From assembly GCA_029783825.1 (NCBI GenBank), contig JAREIK010012055.1:20242-84241 (forward strand): 64,000 nucleotides of DNA, in the 5' to 3' direction. The DNA is from Sapria himalayana (Eukaryota > Streptophyta > Magnoliopsida > Malpighiales > Rafflesiaceae). Positions 12,661 to 26,085 of this stretch are shown one piece after another (within the stretch, counting starts at the first letter, position 1; every line of letters starts with the position of its first letter). The notes under the pieces were generated by a model. That model was not told where the DNA came from. It saw only the letters and a list, made by a program, of their open reading frames with translations, and did not search any database. Both the position numbers and the translations under genes were made by a program.

Positions 12661-15600
12661 ACTATGTATTGTATTCATATTTTAGAACTATTAAAAAATT
12701 ATTATATTTTCAAAGGTTATAACCTTTAAAAATCAAGAAAATTCATAAAAATAAATTTTTTGTTATTTCATTGATTAAATAAAACCTATAAACACCTAAA
12801 TGTGTAAACATATAAATGAATAAACTCATTAACCCCAAAACCACAATAAACTTAAACCATTAAATAGGTAAACCCAAAATAATAAATAATAAATAATAAA
12901 TCTCATTTTTATTAATATTCATTATAATTTTATATATACATTTTAATTATTTATTAGTTTATTTTTATAGAAATATAAATTAAAAAATAAATTAATAGTG
13001 AGACAAATATAATTTAAATAATTTATCTTTCATTAAAAAAATATATAAGCTTATAAATGGATACAAAAATTTTAAAATTTAAAATTAATATTTGGTAAAA
13101 TATTTCACTATGATTTTGAATCATTTTAGGTTTTGTAATTATATTTTAAACAATATTTATCTTATTAATAATTGTTTATTAATCATTTGTATGATCATTA
13201 TTATAATATATATCTATATAATTGTTTATATTGAATTTACATGTTATATAATTATAAAGATTATTATAACTAATTATCTTTGTTTAAATAAAACTTATAG
13301 ACCACTAAATGCCTAAACACTTAAATATATATACTCCGAAACACAAAAGCCCCTAAATTCTTAAAACATTAAACTCATAAACCTTAAATATAATTTAAAT
13401 AATATATTTTTCATCAAAATAAAAATATAAGCTTATAAAAAGAATCAAAAACTAAAAAACAAAAATTATTATTTTGTAATAAATTTTACTTTGATTTTGA
13501 AAAATTTTAGGTTTTTCAATTATATTTAAATTTATATCTTTCATATTAATAATAGCATATTAATTTATTTTTTGATAATTGATATCATATCTATCAATAA
13601 AATTATTTATATTTAGTTTATATTATATTTAATTATAATGATTATTATTACTAAATATTGTATTCACATTTTTGAAAAAATTTAAAATTATTATATTTTC
13701 AATGGTTATAACCTTTGATAATGTGAGAAAATATCAAAAATAATTATTTTGTTATATCATTGTTTAAATAAATCCAATAAACTACTAAATGCCTAAACAC
13801 TTAAGTCAATAACTCCGAAATCTCGAAAACCCTAAATTGATAATCGTTTTAAGCTGGTACACCCTAAATAATAAATAATAAATCTCAATTTTATTTTTTT
13901 CATTATAATTTAAAATATTCATTTTAATTATTTATTCTTTTATTTTTATTAAATATTAATTACAATATAAATTATGAGTTAGACAAATATAATTTATATA
14001 AATTATTTTTCATAAAAAATATAGATAAACTTATAAAAAGAAGAAAAAATTTCAAGACCAAAATTTATTATATAGTAATATATTTTGCTTTCCTTCTATA
14101 TCATTTTAGGTTTTGTAATTATATTTTAATTGATATCTATCTTATTAATAAAAGATTATTAATTTATTTTTTGATCATTATTAGAATATTTATCAATAAA
14201 ATTATTTTTATTGAATTTATATGAAATATAAATATAATGATTATTATAACTAAATATTGAATTCACTTTTGAAAAAAATTTAAAAATTATTATATTTTCC
14301 AAGGTTATAACATTTGAAAATATCAAAAAATAATAAAAATAAATATTTTGTTTATTTATTTTTTAAATAAAACCTATAACCACTAAATGCATACACAATT
14401 AATCAGTATACTCCTAAACCTCGTAATGCCTAAATAGATAAACCATTAAATCGCTATATACAACTTAATAATTAATAATTCTAATCTTTATTTCTATTTA
14501 TTATAATTTTAAATATTTATTTTAATTATTTATTAGTTTATTTCTATAGAAATATTTATTACAAAATAAATTATGAGTGCCAGAAATATAATTTAAAAAA
14601 TTTATTTATAATCAATAAAAGTTTTTATGCTTATAAAATAAGTAAAAATTTAAAAATTAAAAATTATTATTAAGTAATATATTTTACTTTAATTTTGAAT
14701 CAATTTGGGTCTTGTAAATATTTTTTAATTAATATCTATCTTATTATTAATAGTTTATAAATTTAATTTGTAATCATTATTATAATATCTATTAATAAAA
14801 TTGTTTATATTGAATTTATATGACATATAATTATTAATATTATTATAACTAAATATTATATTCACATTTTAAAAAATGTTAAATATTATTATATTTTCAA
14901 ACATTATGACCTATGAAAATTATAAAAAATTAAAATTTTTTTTTTGTTATTTTATTGTTTAAATAAAACATATAAACCACTAAATGCCTAAAAACATAAA
15001 TCGCTAAACTCCTAAATGACAAAACTTCTAAATACTTGAACAATTAAACTTGTATACATTAATAATAAATCATAAATTTGATTTTAATTTTTTAAGTGTT
15101 TAATTTTAAAATTTTATTTTAATTATTTTTCAGTTTATTTTTATCGAAATATTAATTACAAAATAAATTATTAGTTAGATAGATCTAGTTTAAATTAAAC
15201 AGATATACCCTATATAATAAATAATAAAACTCATTTTTTGTCATTATAATTTTAATTATTCTTTTTAATTATTTATTTATATATTTATATATAAATATTA
15301 ATTACAAAATAAATTATGAGGTAAACAAATATAATTTATATAAATTATCTTTCATTAAAAAATAATATAGATACATTTTTAAAAACAAATTTCAAAACAA
15401 AAAATTATTATATAGTAATATATTTTGTGTAGCTTTTGAATCATTTTAATATTTGTTATTATATTTTAAATTATATATATCTTATTAATAATAGATTATT
15501 AATTTATTTTTTGATTATTATTACTAATATTTATCAATAAAAATGTTTATATTGAATTTATATGATATATAAATTTAATAATTATTATAACTAAATATTG

Positions 15601-16350
15601 TATTTACTTTTTAAAAAAGTTTTAAAATTTTTATATTTTCAAAGATTATAACCTTTGAACATGTGAAAAAATAAAATAAAATGTATTTTTTTGTTATTTC
15701 ATTGTTTAAATAAAACCTATACACCACTAAATACCTATATACTCAAATCACTAAACTACAAAATTTTGATAGTCTATATAGATAATCCTTTAAACAGGTA
15801 TACACTAAATAATAATTAATAAATCTCATTTTTATTTGTTTACATTATAATTTTAAAAAAATCATTTTGATTTTTAGTTTTTTATTTGTATATCTGTATT
15901 AATTATAAAATAAATTATGAGTTAAAAATATATTTTATAAAAATTATTTTTCATCAAAAAATAGATAAGCTTATAAAAAGAATAAAAATTTAAAAATAAA
16001 TAATTATAATTTAGTAATATATTTTGCTTTGCTTTTGAATAATTTTAGGTTTTGATATTATATTTTAAGTAATATCAATCTTATTCATAAGAGATTTTTA
16101 ATTTATTTTTTTATAATTATTAGAATATCTATCAATAAAATTGTTTATATTGAATTTATATGATATATAATTATAAATTATTATGATTATTATAAATAAA
16201 TATTTATTCACTTATGAAAAAAATTTAAAAATTATTATATTTTCAAAATTTATAACCTTAAAAATGAGAAAAAATAAGAAAAATAAATCTTTTGTTATTT
16301 CATTATTTAAATAAAACCTATATTTCATTAAATGATTACTTACTTAAATC
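11013..16350 (+). repeat. Higher-order repeat copy 1 (~5.3 kb)
   Basis: Defined by an ordered series of monomer variants: M1 (AGTAAGCTCATAAACCC) at 11013, M2 (CTCTAGACTCCTAAACCCC, AACCTATATAACC) at 12185-12270, M3 (ACACCTAAATGTG, TTAAATAGG) at 12785-12870, short M4 (CACAAAAGCCCCTAAAT) at 13320-13390, Ma (CGTAATGCCTAAATA) at about 14390, Mb (CTAAATGACAAAAC) at about 14965. The same order follows in the next copy. Confidence 0.7.
12628..12660. repeat. (ATT)n microsatellite
   Basis: About ten ATT units in the AT-rich body of one monomer. The corresponding site in neighbouring monomers has only one or two units, so this is a local expansion. Confidence 0.9.
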
Positions 16351-19300
16351 AGTAAGCTCATAAACCCTGAAACTGCTAAATACATAAACCTTTTAAAAGC
16401 TATATTCTAATTATTAAATAATAAATCTCATTTATATTTCTATTTATTATAATTTTAAATATTCATTTTAATTATTTATAGTTTAATTTTTAAGAAAAAT
16501 TAATTCGAAATAAATTTCTAATGAGACAAATAATATTTAAATAGTTTATATTTAATAGAAAAAAATATATAAGCTTAAAAAAGAAGCAAAAATTTAAAAA
16601 TTAAATATTATTATTTAGTAATATATTTTGATTTGATTTTGAATCATTTTGTGTAATGTAAATATATTTTAATTAATATTTAGATTTTTAATAATAGTTT
16701 GTTAATTTAATGTTTGATCATTATTATAATTTCTATCATTATAATTGTTTATATTTAATTTATATGATATATAATTTGTAAGATTAATATTATTATACAT
16801 GGTATTCACATTTCAAAAAATTTTAAAAATTATTTTATTTTCAAAGATTATAAACTTTGAAAATCAGAAAAAATCAAAAAAAAAAAATTTATTTTTATTA
16901 TATAAATAAAACCTATAAACCACGAAATGCCTAAAAACATAAATTGCTAAACTTCTAAATGACAAACCCCCTAAATAATTTAACCATTAAACTGGTATGC
17001 TATATATATTAAATAATAAATCTCATTTTTATTAGTATTCATTATAATTTTAAGCATACATCTTAATTATTTATTAGTTTATTTTTATAGAAATATAATT
17101 TAAAAATAAATTATTAATGAGACAAATAAAATTTAAAAAATTTATTTTTTTATCAAAAAATATATAAGCATATAAATGGATGCAAAAATTTAAAATTAAT
17201 ATATAGTAAAATATTTCACTTTGATTTTGAATCATTTTAGGTTTTGCAAATTTATTTTAAACAATATTTATCTTATTAATAATTGTTTATTATTTTTTTA
17301 TGATCTTTATTATAATATATACCAATAAAATAATTTATATTGAATTTATATGATATTTAATATTATGATTATTAACTTCATATTGTATTCACTTTTCAAA
17401 AAAAAATTAAAAATTATTATATTTTCAAAGGTTATAACCTTTAAAAATGAGAAAAAATAACAAAAATAATTTTTTTAGTATTTTATTATTTAAATAAAAC
17501 ATAGAAACCACTAAATGCCTAATCATTTAAATATCTAGACTCCTTAACCCCAAAACCCCCTAAATATTAAAACCATTAAACATATATAACCTATATAATA
17601 AATAATAAATTTCATTTTTATTTATATACATTATAATTTTAAATATTCATTTTAATTATTTTTTAGTTTATTTTTATAGAAATATTAATTACAAAATAAA
17701 TAATGAGTGAGACATATAATTTAAATAAATTATTTTTTATGAAAAAATATATAAGTTTATAAAAATAAACAAAATTTCAAAAATTTAAAATTTTATTTAG
17801 TAATATAATTTACATTGATTTTGAATTATTTTGGGTTCTGCAAATATATTTTAATTAATATCTATCTTATTAATAATATTTTATTAATTTATTTTTCGAT
17901 CATTATAATAATATATATTAATAAAATTTTTTATATTAAATTTACATCAAATATAATTATTAAGATTATTATAACTAACTATTTTATTCATATTTTAGAA
18001 TGATTAAAAAATTATTATATTTTCAAAGGCTATAACCTTTGGAAATCACGAAAATTCATAAAAATATATTTTTTGTTATTTCATTGATTAAATAAGAACT
18101 ATAAACACCTAAATGTTCAAACATATAAATCAATAAACTCCTTAACCCCAAAACAACAAAAAACTTAAACTATTAAATAGGTATACCCTAAATAATAAAT
18201 CATATATCTCTTTTTTTTAGTATTCATTATAATTTTAAATATTCATTTTAATTATTTATCAATTTATTTTTATAGTAATAATAATTACAAAATAAAATAT
18301 TAGTTAGACAGATATAATTTAAATAATTTATTTTTAATCAAAAAAATATAAAAGCTTAAAAATGAGGTAAATTTTTTAAAATAAAAAATTATTATTTAGT
18401 AATATATCTTATTTTGATTTTGAATCATTGGAGATTATACAATTATATTTTAATTTATATCATTCTTATTAATACTAGTATATTAATTTATTTATTGATC
18501 ATTATTATAATATCTATTAATAAAATTATTTATATTTAATTTACATTATATATAATTATTAAGATTAATATACTTAAATATTATATTCACATTTAAAAAA
18601 ATTTAAAATTATTATATTATCAAAGGTTACAACCTTCAAAAATTAAAAAAATTCAAAAAATTAAATTTTTTGTTTTTTAATTCTTTAGCTAATAACTATA
18701 GATCACTAAAGGTCTAAACACTTAAATCACTAAACTCCTAAACCCAAAAACACCTAAATACTTAAACAATTAAACCGGTATATCCTGAAGAATAATTAAC
18801 AAATCTCAATTTTTTTTGTATTCATTATAATTTTAAATAATTATTTTAATTATTTATTAGTTTATTATAATAAAATTATAAATTACAAAATAAATTATGG
18901 GTAAGACAAATTAATTTAAATAATTTATTTATAATAACAAAAATATAAAGTTATAAAAAAGCAAAACATTAAAAAAATTATTATTAAGTAATATATTTTA
19001 CTTTGATTTTGAATAAATTTTGATTTTACAAATTTATTTTATATAATATCTATCTTATTAATAATAGTTTATTAAATTTTTTTTGATCATTATTATAATA
19101 TCAAGCAATGTAATTATTTATATTGAATTTAAATTACTTATAATTATTAAGATTATTATAGCTAAATATTATATTTACATTTTAAAAAAATTTAAATTAT
19201 TATATTTTCAAAGGTTATAACCTTCAAAAATTAAAAAAATAATAAAAATAAATTTTTTGATATATCTTTGTTTAAATAAAACTTATAAACCAGTAAATGC

Positions 19301-20975
19301 CTAAACATGTAAACCTCTAAACTCCTAAACACAAAAGCCCCTAAATACTTAAACCTTTAAACTCATAAACCTAAAATATTATTTAAATAATTTATTAAAA
19401 TATTAATTACAAAATAAATTATGATTGATATAAATATAATTTTATTTATTTATTTATCATGAAGAACAAATATTAGCTAATAAAAAGAAGCAAAAACTAA
19501 AAAAAAATTATTATTTAGTATTAAATTTTACTTGGATTTTTAATATTTTTAGGTTTTGCAATTATATTTTAATTTATATATATCATATTAATAATAGCAT
19601 ATTAATTTATTTTTTGATAATTGATATCATATATATCAATAAAATTAATTATATTTAGTTTATATTATATATAATTATAATGATTATTATTACTAAATAT
19701 TGTATTCACATTTTTAAAAAATTTTAAAATTATCACATTTTCAAAGGTTATAACCTTTGAAAATGTTAAAAAATATCAAAAATAATTTTTTTTATTTCAT
19801 TATTTAAATAAAACCTATAAACCACTAAATACCTAAAAACATAAATCGCTAAATTCATAAACGAGAATACCTCTAAATACTTAAACTATTAAACTGGTAT
19901 ACATTAATAATAATTCATAAATCTCATTTTAATTTTTATTCAGTATAATTTTATATTTTTATTTTAATTATTTATTAGTTTTTTTTATAGAAATATTTAT
20001 TACAAAATAAATTAATAGTGAGATGGATCTAATTTAAATTAAACCAGTATCCCTAAATAATAAATAATAAATCTCATTTTTTATTATAATTTTAAATATT
20101 TATTTTAATTATTTATTTGTTTATTTATATATAAATATTAATTAGAAAATAAATTATGAGTTAGAAAAATATAATTTATATAAATTATTTTTCATCATAA
20201 AAATATAGATAAACTTATTAAAAAAATTTAAAAAAAAATTATATTATAGTAATATATTTTTCTTTGCTTCTGAATCATTTTAAGTTTTGTAATTATATAG
20301 TAATAGAAAGTTAAATCAGTAAACTCCTAAACCACATAATGCCTAAATACATAAACCATTAAACTACTATATACTACTTAATAATTAATAAATCTAATTT
20401 TTATTTCTATTTATTATAATTTTAACGATTCATTTTAATTATTTATTAGTTTATTTTTATAGAAATATTTATTACAAAATAAATAATGAGTGCTACAAAT
20501 ATAATTTAAATAATTTATTTTTAATGAAAAAATATATATACGCATATAAAATAAGTAAAAAATTAAAAATTTAAAATTATTATCCAGTAATATATTTTAC
20601 TTTAATTTTGAATCAATTTGGGTTTTGTAAATATTTTTTAATTAATTTCTATCATTTTATTAATAGTTTATTAATTTAATTTATGATCATTATTATAATA
20701 TCTAACAATAAAATTATTTATATTGAATTTATATATTATTTAATTATTAAAATTATTATAACTAAATATTGTATTCACATTTCAAAAAATTGTAAATATT
20801 ATTATATTTTCAAAGGTTATAACCTAAGAAAATGATAACAAATTTTAGAATTTTTTTTTGTTATTTGATTTTTTTATATAAAACCTATAAACCACTAAAA
20901 GCCTAAAAACATAAATCGCTAAACTCCTAATGACAAAACATTTAAATAGTTAAACTATTAAACTAGTATGCATTA
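16351..20975 (+). repeat. Higher-order repeat copy 2, with one extra monomer
   Basis: M1 at 16351, M2 at 17510, M3 at 18100, an extra monomer at about 18705 (AAGGTCTAAACAC, GTATATCCTGAA), M4 at 19310, Ma at 20315 and Mb at 20885. Offsets from copy 1 are about 5.32-5.34 kb for M1-M3 and about 5.92-5.99 kb for M4, Ma and Mb, so exactly one ~0.6-kb monomer separates the two copies in length. The right limit is the last marker seen, not a proven boundary. Confidence 0.7.
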
Positions 20976-23619
20976 ATAATAAATCTTAAATCTCATTTTA
21001 ATTTTTATTCAGTATAATTTTAAATTTTTATTTTAATATTTTATCAGTTTATTTTTATAGAAATATTAATTACTAAATAAATTATTATCGAGACATATCT
21101 AATTTAAATAATTTATTTTTCATCAAAAAAAAGAGGCAGAATTTTAAAAACAACCATTTATTATTAAGCAATATATTTTATTTTTATTTTGAATCATTTT
21201 AGATTTTGCAATTATATTTTAATTTATATGATTCTTATTAATAATAGTTTTTAATTTTTTATTGATCATTATTATAATATGTATTAATAAAATTATTTAT
21301 ATTGAGTTTACATTATATATAATTATTAAGAATATTATAACTAAATATTATATTCACATTTAAAAAAAATTAAAAATTATTATATTTTCAAAGGTTAATG
21401 TTTGAAAATTAAAAAAAATCAAAAAATTAAATTTTTTATTTTTTCATACTTTAAATAAAAACTATAAATCACTAAAGGCCTAAACACTTAAATCACTAAA
21501 TCCTAAAACACATAAATACTTAAACCATTAAACTAGTATATCCTGAATAATAAATAATAAATTTTTATTTTATTTGTATTCATTATAGGTTTAAATATTC
21601 ATTTTAATTATTTATTAGTTTATTTTTATAGAATTATAAATTAAAAATAAATTACGAGGAAGACAAATATAATTTAAATAATTTACTTTTAATAAAAAAA
21701 ATCTAAACTTATAAAAAGAAGCAAAACATCAAAAAAATTATTATTTAATAATATATTCTATATTGATTTTGAATAAATTTATGTTTTGCAAATATATTTT
21801 AAATAAAATCTTTCTTATTAATAATAGTTTATTAATTTATTTTTTGATCATTAATATAATATCTATCAATATAATTGATTATATTGAATTTACATGATAT
21901 ATAATTATTAAGATTATCATAACTAAATATAGTATTCACATATAAAAAAAATTTAAAAATTTTTATATTTTCAAAGGTTCTAACCTTCAAAAATGATAAA
22001 AAATAACAAAAATAATTTTTTTGTTATATCATTGTTTTAATAAAACTTATAAACCAATAAATGCCTAAATACATAAATATCTATACTCTTAAACCCCGAA
22101 ACCCCTAAATAATAAATAATAAATCTCATTTTTTTTAATTATAATCTTAAATAATAATTTTAATTATTTATTTGTTTATTTATATATAAATATTAATTAC
22201 AAAATAAATTGAGCTTGAAAAAAATAATTTATATAAATTTGTTTTCATAAAAAAATTATAGATAAACTTTAAAAAAAAAAATTCAAAACAAAAAATTATT
22301 ATATAGTAATATATTTTGCTTTGCTTTTGAATCATATTAAATTTTGTAATTATTTTTTAATTAATATCTATCTTATTAATAATAGATTATTAATTTATTT
22401 TTTTGATCATTATTAGAATATTTATCAATAAAATTGTTTATATTGAATTTACATGATATATAATTATTAAGATTATTATAACTAAATATTATATTTACAT
22501 TTGAAAATAATTTAAAAATATTTTTATTTTTAAAGGTTATCATCATTGAAAATGAGATAAAATAACAAAAATAAATTTTTTGTTATTTTATTGTTTATAT
22601 AAAACCTATAAACTAATAAATGCCTAAATGCTTAAATCATTAAACTCCAAAACCCAAAAACCCTTTAATACTTAAACATTGAAACCATCTTTAAAGGTTT
22701 AAGTATTTATAAATAATATATAAATATCTATCAATAAATAATAGTTTATTAATTAATTTTTTGATCATTATTATATTTATATTTATTTTATTAATATCTA
22801 TCAAAAAAATTGTTTATTTTTAATATACATGATATATAATTATTAAATTTATTATAACTAAATATTGAATTCACATTTCAAAAAAATTAAAAATTATTAT
22901 ATTTATAAAGGTTATAACCTTCAAAATTGATAACAAATTTGAAAAATAAATTTTTTGTTATTTTATTATTAAAATAAAACATATAAACTACTAAATGCCT
23001 AAACACTTAAATCACTAAACTCCTAAACTCCTAAATACTTAAACAATTAAACCGGTATACACTAAATAATTAATCATAAATCTCATTTTTATTTTTATTC
23101 ATTATAATTTTAATATTCATTTTAATTATGTATTAGTTTATTTTTATAGAAATATTAATTGCAAAATAAAATTATGAATGAGAAAAATATAATTTAAATA
23201 ATTTATCTTCATCAAAAAAATTTATAAGCGTCAAAAAAGAATCAAAAATTTAAAAATAAAAAATTATTATTTATTAATATATTTTACTTTGATTTTTAAT
23301 CATTTTAGGTTTTGCAAATATATTTTAATTAATATCTATCTTATTAATAATAGTTTATTAATCTATTTTATGATCAGTATTATAATATCTATCAATAAAA
23401 TTATTTATATTGAATTTACATGATATTGAATTTTTATGATTATTATAATTAAATTTTGTATTAATATTTGAAAAAAAATTAAAAATTATTATATTTTCAA
23501 TTGTTAAAACCTTGAAAATGAGAAAAAATCATAAAAAAAAATTTTTGTTATTTAAATTTTTAAATAAAACATATAAACCACAAAATACCTAAATACTTAA
23601 ATTACTAAACTCCTAAACC

Positions 23620-24900
23620 TTGATACTGCGGCACCACACACATATAGCGACGGACCACAGTACCCACGTGCACATATTCTTATCCATTTTGGTATAGCAT
23701 TTAGAGCGGCCAACAAGTACTCGAAGCAGCCATAAGTATGGGCCACCATCTTGTAGAGGGCCCCACTAGCAAGCAGGGATGATAACATTCAGACAACAGA
23801 CGAGACCGAGCAAAGTGGTCGGGAGTAAACCCAGGAGTAGCTAGTAGTGGGTCCCACTAGCCCTATCAGGAAGCATAATGGGCCACCCAACCGTCGCCCA
23901 ACAGAAGTAGCAGGTAATCCATGATTAATTAGAGAGCTGACAAAATCCGAAGCATCATTAAGCAGGTCCAGTAAGTAATGGAGTCCAGATTAGCAAATTG
24001 GGAGCGAAAGATTCAAACTTGTAGTTTATGTTTGTAGTCTTATTTGTATTTTGGACTTTGTATGCACCATGTACTTGTAGAGACGGATCATGAAATACTC
24101 ACACACACATTCTTGTCTATTATCTATGTAGCATGCAATGAGGGCAACTGGACCCATGAGTATATCTAAGTTGGGCCCACTAATGCATTTTGTAAATACA
24201 CATTAGGCAATGCTATAGTCTCGGGAGCAGAAGACCATTTTTATAGCATTTTGTAATTTTACTTGTATTCTAGCTTGGTTGTACGCGTAGATAATTAGAC
24301 TATGAGATGGACCTCGTCACATATGCACAGTGATGCATGCATATTTTTTGATATTTTGTCGGTGCAACAAACAGCCACTTCTTGGAGCTAGAGGAGGAAG
24401 CATTATAACACAAGAGATACTCTTTTGAGGATCATTGGAGCAAAAAAATGTGGAATTCAGAGGTGAGAATGAATTGACAAGTGACATAGATATGGACTTG
24501 TAGATTTATGGGTATTTAGTTTACATGTATTCTATTTCATAGCAATGACATAGGCAAAAGCTTGATGCTGCATGTCACACACATGCACAATCTTATATTT
24601 GCATAGTTTAAATATGGTGCATCATTCAGGTTCCTCCAAAAGGCTTCGAAAAATCTGAATGGAAAAGATGCAGTGCACATAATGACTCAAAGCCAACTCT
24701 GAAGTTCGGGAATGCCAGGTGATTTTAGTTGTATTGGTACGCTTGGAATTATTAGGCATTATGTTTTTTTATGTATTTTATGCATAGAATCATTAAGGTG
24801 CATAGGATTTGGTGGGCTAGCCTAATTTAGTCAGCTTTTTAGTCCTTTGTAAGTTGCGTGCCAAAATGATAAATAAAGTGTGCATTTTCGAAAAAAAAAA
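23620..24900 (+). mobile_element. Retroposon-like half of composite unit C (AATAAA + poly(A))
   Basis: About 1.28 kb that is clearly less AT-rich than its surroundings and ends in AATAAA, 13 bases, then ten A residues. Copies B and D keep the same AATAAA and a longer, C-interrupted A tract (poly(T) 6390-6409; 49305-49324). This is the architecture of a reverse-transcribed polyadenylated RNA. No reverse transcriptase, tRNA-type internal promoter or host gene is recognisable, so the source RNA is unknown. A chance genomic A tract remains possible. Confidence 0.5.
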
Positions 24901-24901
24901 T

Positions 24902-24975
24902 ATAAACCATAAACCCTAAACATTAAATCCTAAACCTTAAACCATAAACTATAACCCTAACCCATAAACCCTATA
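24902..24975 (+). repeat. Degenerate telomere-like repeats in composite copy C
   Basis: About ten heptamer variants (CCCTAAA, CCTAAAC, CCATAAA, CCCTAAC) directly after the poly(A) run. Equivalent tracts are at 49326-49394 and, inverted, 6311-6389. Confidence 0.82.
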
Positions 24976-26085
24976 TTCAAAATCTAATGTTTTGCACTTT
25001 TATAATCAAATGACTAAGTGTTAAATTTAAATTGAAATTCACAACTTTTAGGAATGTCACAGATTTATCTTTTTGTATATGTAACACAAAGTCATGACTC
25101 AAGGGGTGAGTTATGGATTCAGTCACTTTCTTGCTTTAGATTATTGTAGCATTAGCAAAGGTCATGATTGTATATTTTGTCTCTAAAACACAAAATCATA
25201 TTGATGAGAATATGCCATAACTTGTGTCTCTCTGTTGAACATATTGTTATGGCACTAAGAATGATAATGAATACATATTTAATCACTATAATACTGGGTC
25301 ACAGTATTGGATATGACCAAGGGTTGTGCATTTTATCTTTATATTGCAAAGTCATTCCACTTGGAATGATTCTAACTTTGGACATTCCTCATGAGCAAAA
25401 TTCATGACCCTAGAAATAGTTAAAGCTCGAGTACTACTCTTTATAACTTTCTATAGCTAAAATTCTTGGGATTGGAAATATCACTAAGGCCTTTTCCTTT
25501 GATTTGTGACCTCAAGTGTCAATATGCAAGACTAATATTTTGAGCAATGATTAAAACCTTTTATACATTTGAATCTGATTCATTTACACCTTTTTGGGTA
25601 TTGTGAGCTTGTATACATAACTCATTTAATATAAAAAGAAAGAAATGATACTTTTCATATCCATTAGGATATAAAAAGGGGGCTTAGACATGCCAATAAA
25701 ATAAATTTTTTGATTCTTGATTGAAAGAGAGCCCATACTTATTGCCCTACTCAAGCCGCCCTGGGGCTAGTTTTTTCTAATTGGCTACAAGGTGGTTATT
25801 TTTTTAGAGGTGAACTATGTTTCAAAAAAATTTCTTTGAGTGTGTGCATGAGAGATATTTTAAAAGAAATTACAATAATCAATATAAATAGCATACTCAA
25901 CAACTAGCTATTTGAACACATAGGGGTACAACTTTGGTTTAGTCTGTTAGCGTACATGAGTCAAATTACCTTCGATAGCCCAGTGATTCAAAATCAAATA
26001 TGATGAGACAAAATAGTGATAAAGTAAAAGCTCCTATTATTTTGGTTAGAGCTTTAGCAATCATTCTAGTGTTGAGAGAGGAACA

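Larger units (their letters stand above)
9975..23619 (+). repeat. Satellite array, + orientation, with two higher-order repeat copies
   Basis: A 13.6-kb run of ~0.6-kb monomers. Centres of the palindromic core fall near 13708, 14306, 14906, 15648, 16251, 16850, 17434, 18032, 18630, 19216 and 19750, so most spacings are 584-603 bases; the 743-base step holds a partial extra module. Consensus order in a monomer: telomere-like heptamers, ACCGGTATACCC-like motif, AT-rich body with TTATGAGTGAGACAAATA, TGATTTTGAATCATTTTAGG, TTTTTTGATCATTATTATAA, then the core and a short A-rich link. Repeated Ile/Leu-rich open frames starting near TGAATCATTTTAGG are by-products of the satellite. No gene is visible. 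Confidence 0.9.
23620..26085 (+). repeat. Composite unit copy C (complete)
   Basis: A ~2.47-kb unit starting TTGATACTGCGGCACCAC and ending near GAGAGAGGAAC. Order: a less AT-rich half (23620-24890), AATAAA at 24872-24877, poly(A) at 24891-24900, degenerate telomere repeats 24902-24975, then the second half to 26085. Left border is TAAACTCCTAAACC of a satellite monomer; right border resumes about 100 bases further on in the monomer consensus (near TTCAGTATAATTTT), so insertion went with loss of monomer sequence. There are no long terminal repeats, no target duplication and no intact coding sequence. A ~79-codon frame at 25168-25407 has relatives in A, B and D without signs of selection. Confidence 0.88.

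Noticed and set aside
13092..13316. Ile/Leu/Asn-rich open frames with apparent membrane helices, recurring at 13092, 17815, 28961, 31458, 35384, 52589, 56480 and 59653
   Set aside because: They are all the same satellite segment (around TGAATCATTTTAGGTTTTG) translated by chance. They occur once per monomer in either orientation and follow the repeat, not a gene.
9975..23619. Calling the array a functional centromere
   Set aside because: The sequence alone cannot show it. Monomer length, frequent inversions and telomere-like modules fit pericentromeric or subtelomeric heterochromatin as well.
23990..24030. A tRNA-type B box (GATTCAAAC-like) that would make the retroposon-like half a SINE
   Set aside because: The match is imperfect, no A box sits at the right distance upstream and it lies far from the 5' end.
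23620..26085. Composite unit as a Helitron
   Set aside because: The ends are not TC and CTRR with a 3' hairpin, and insertion is not between A and T without loss; about 100 bases of monomer are missing.
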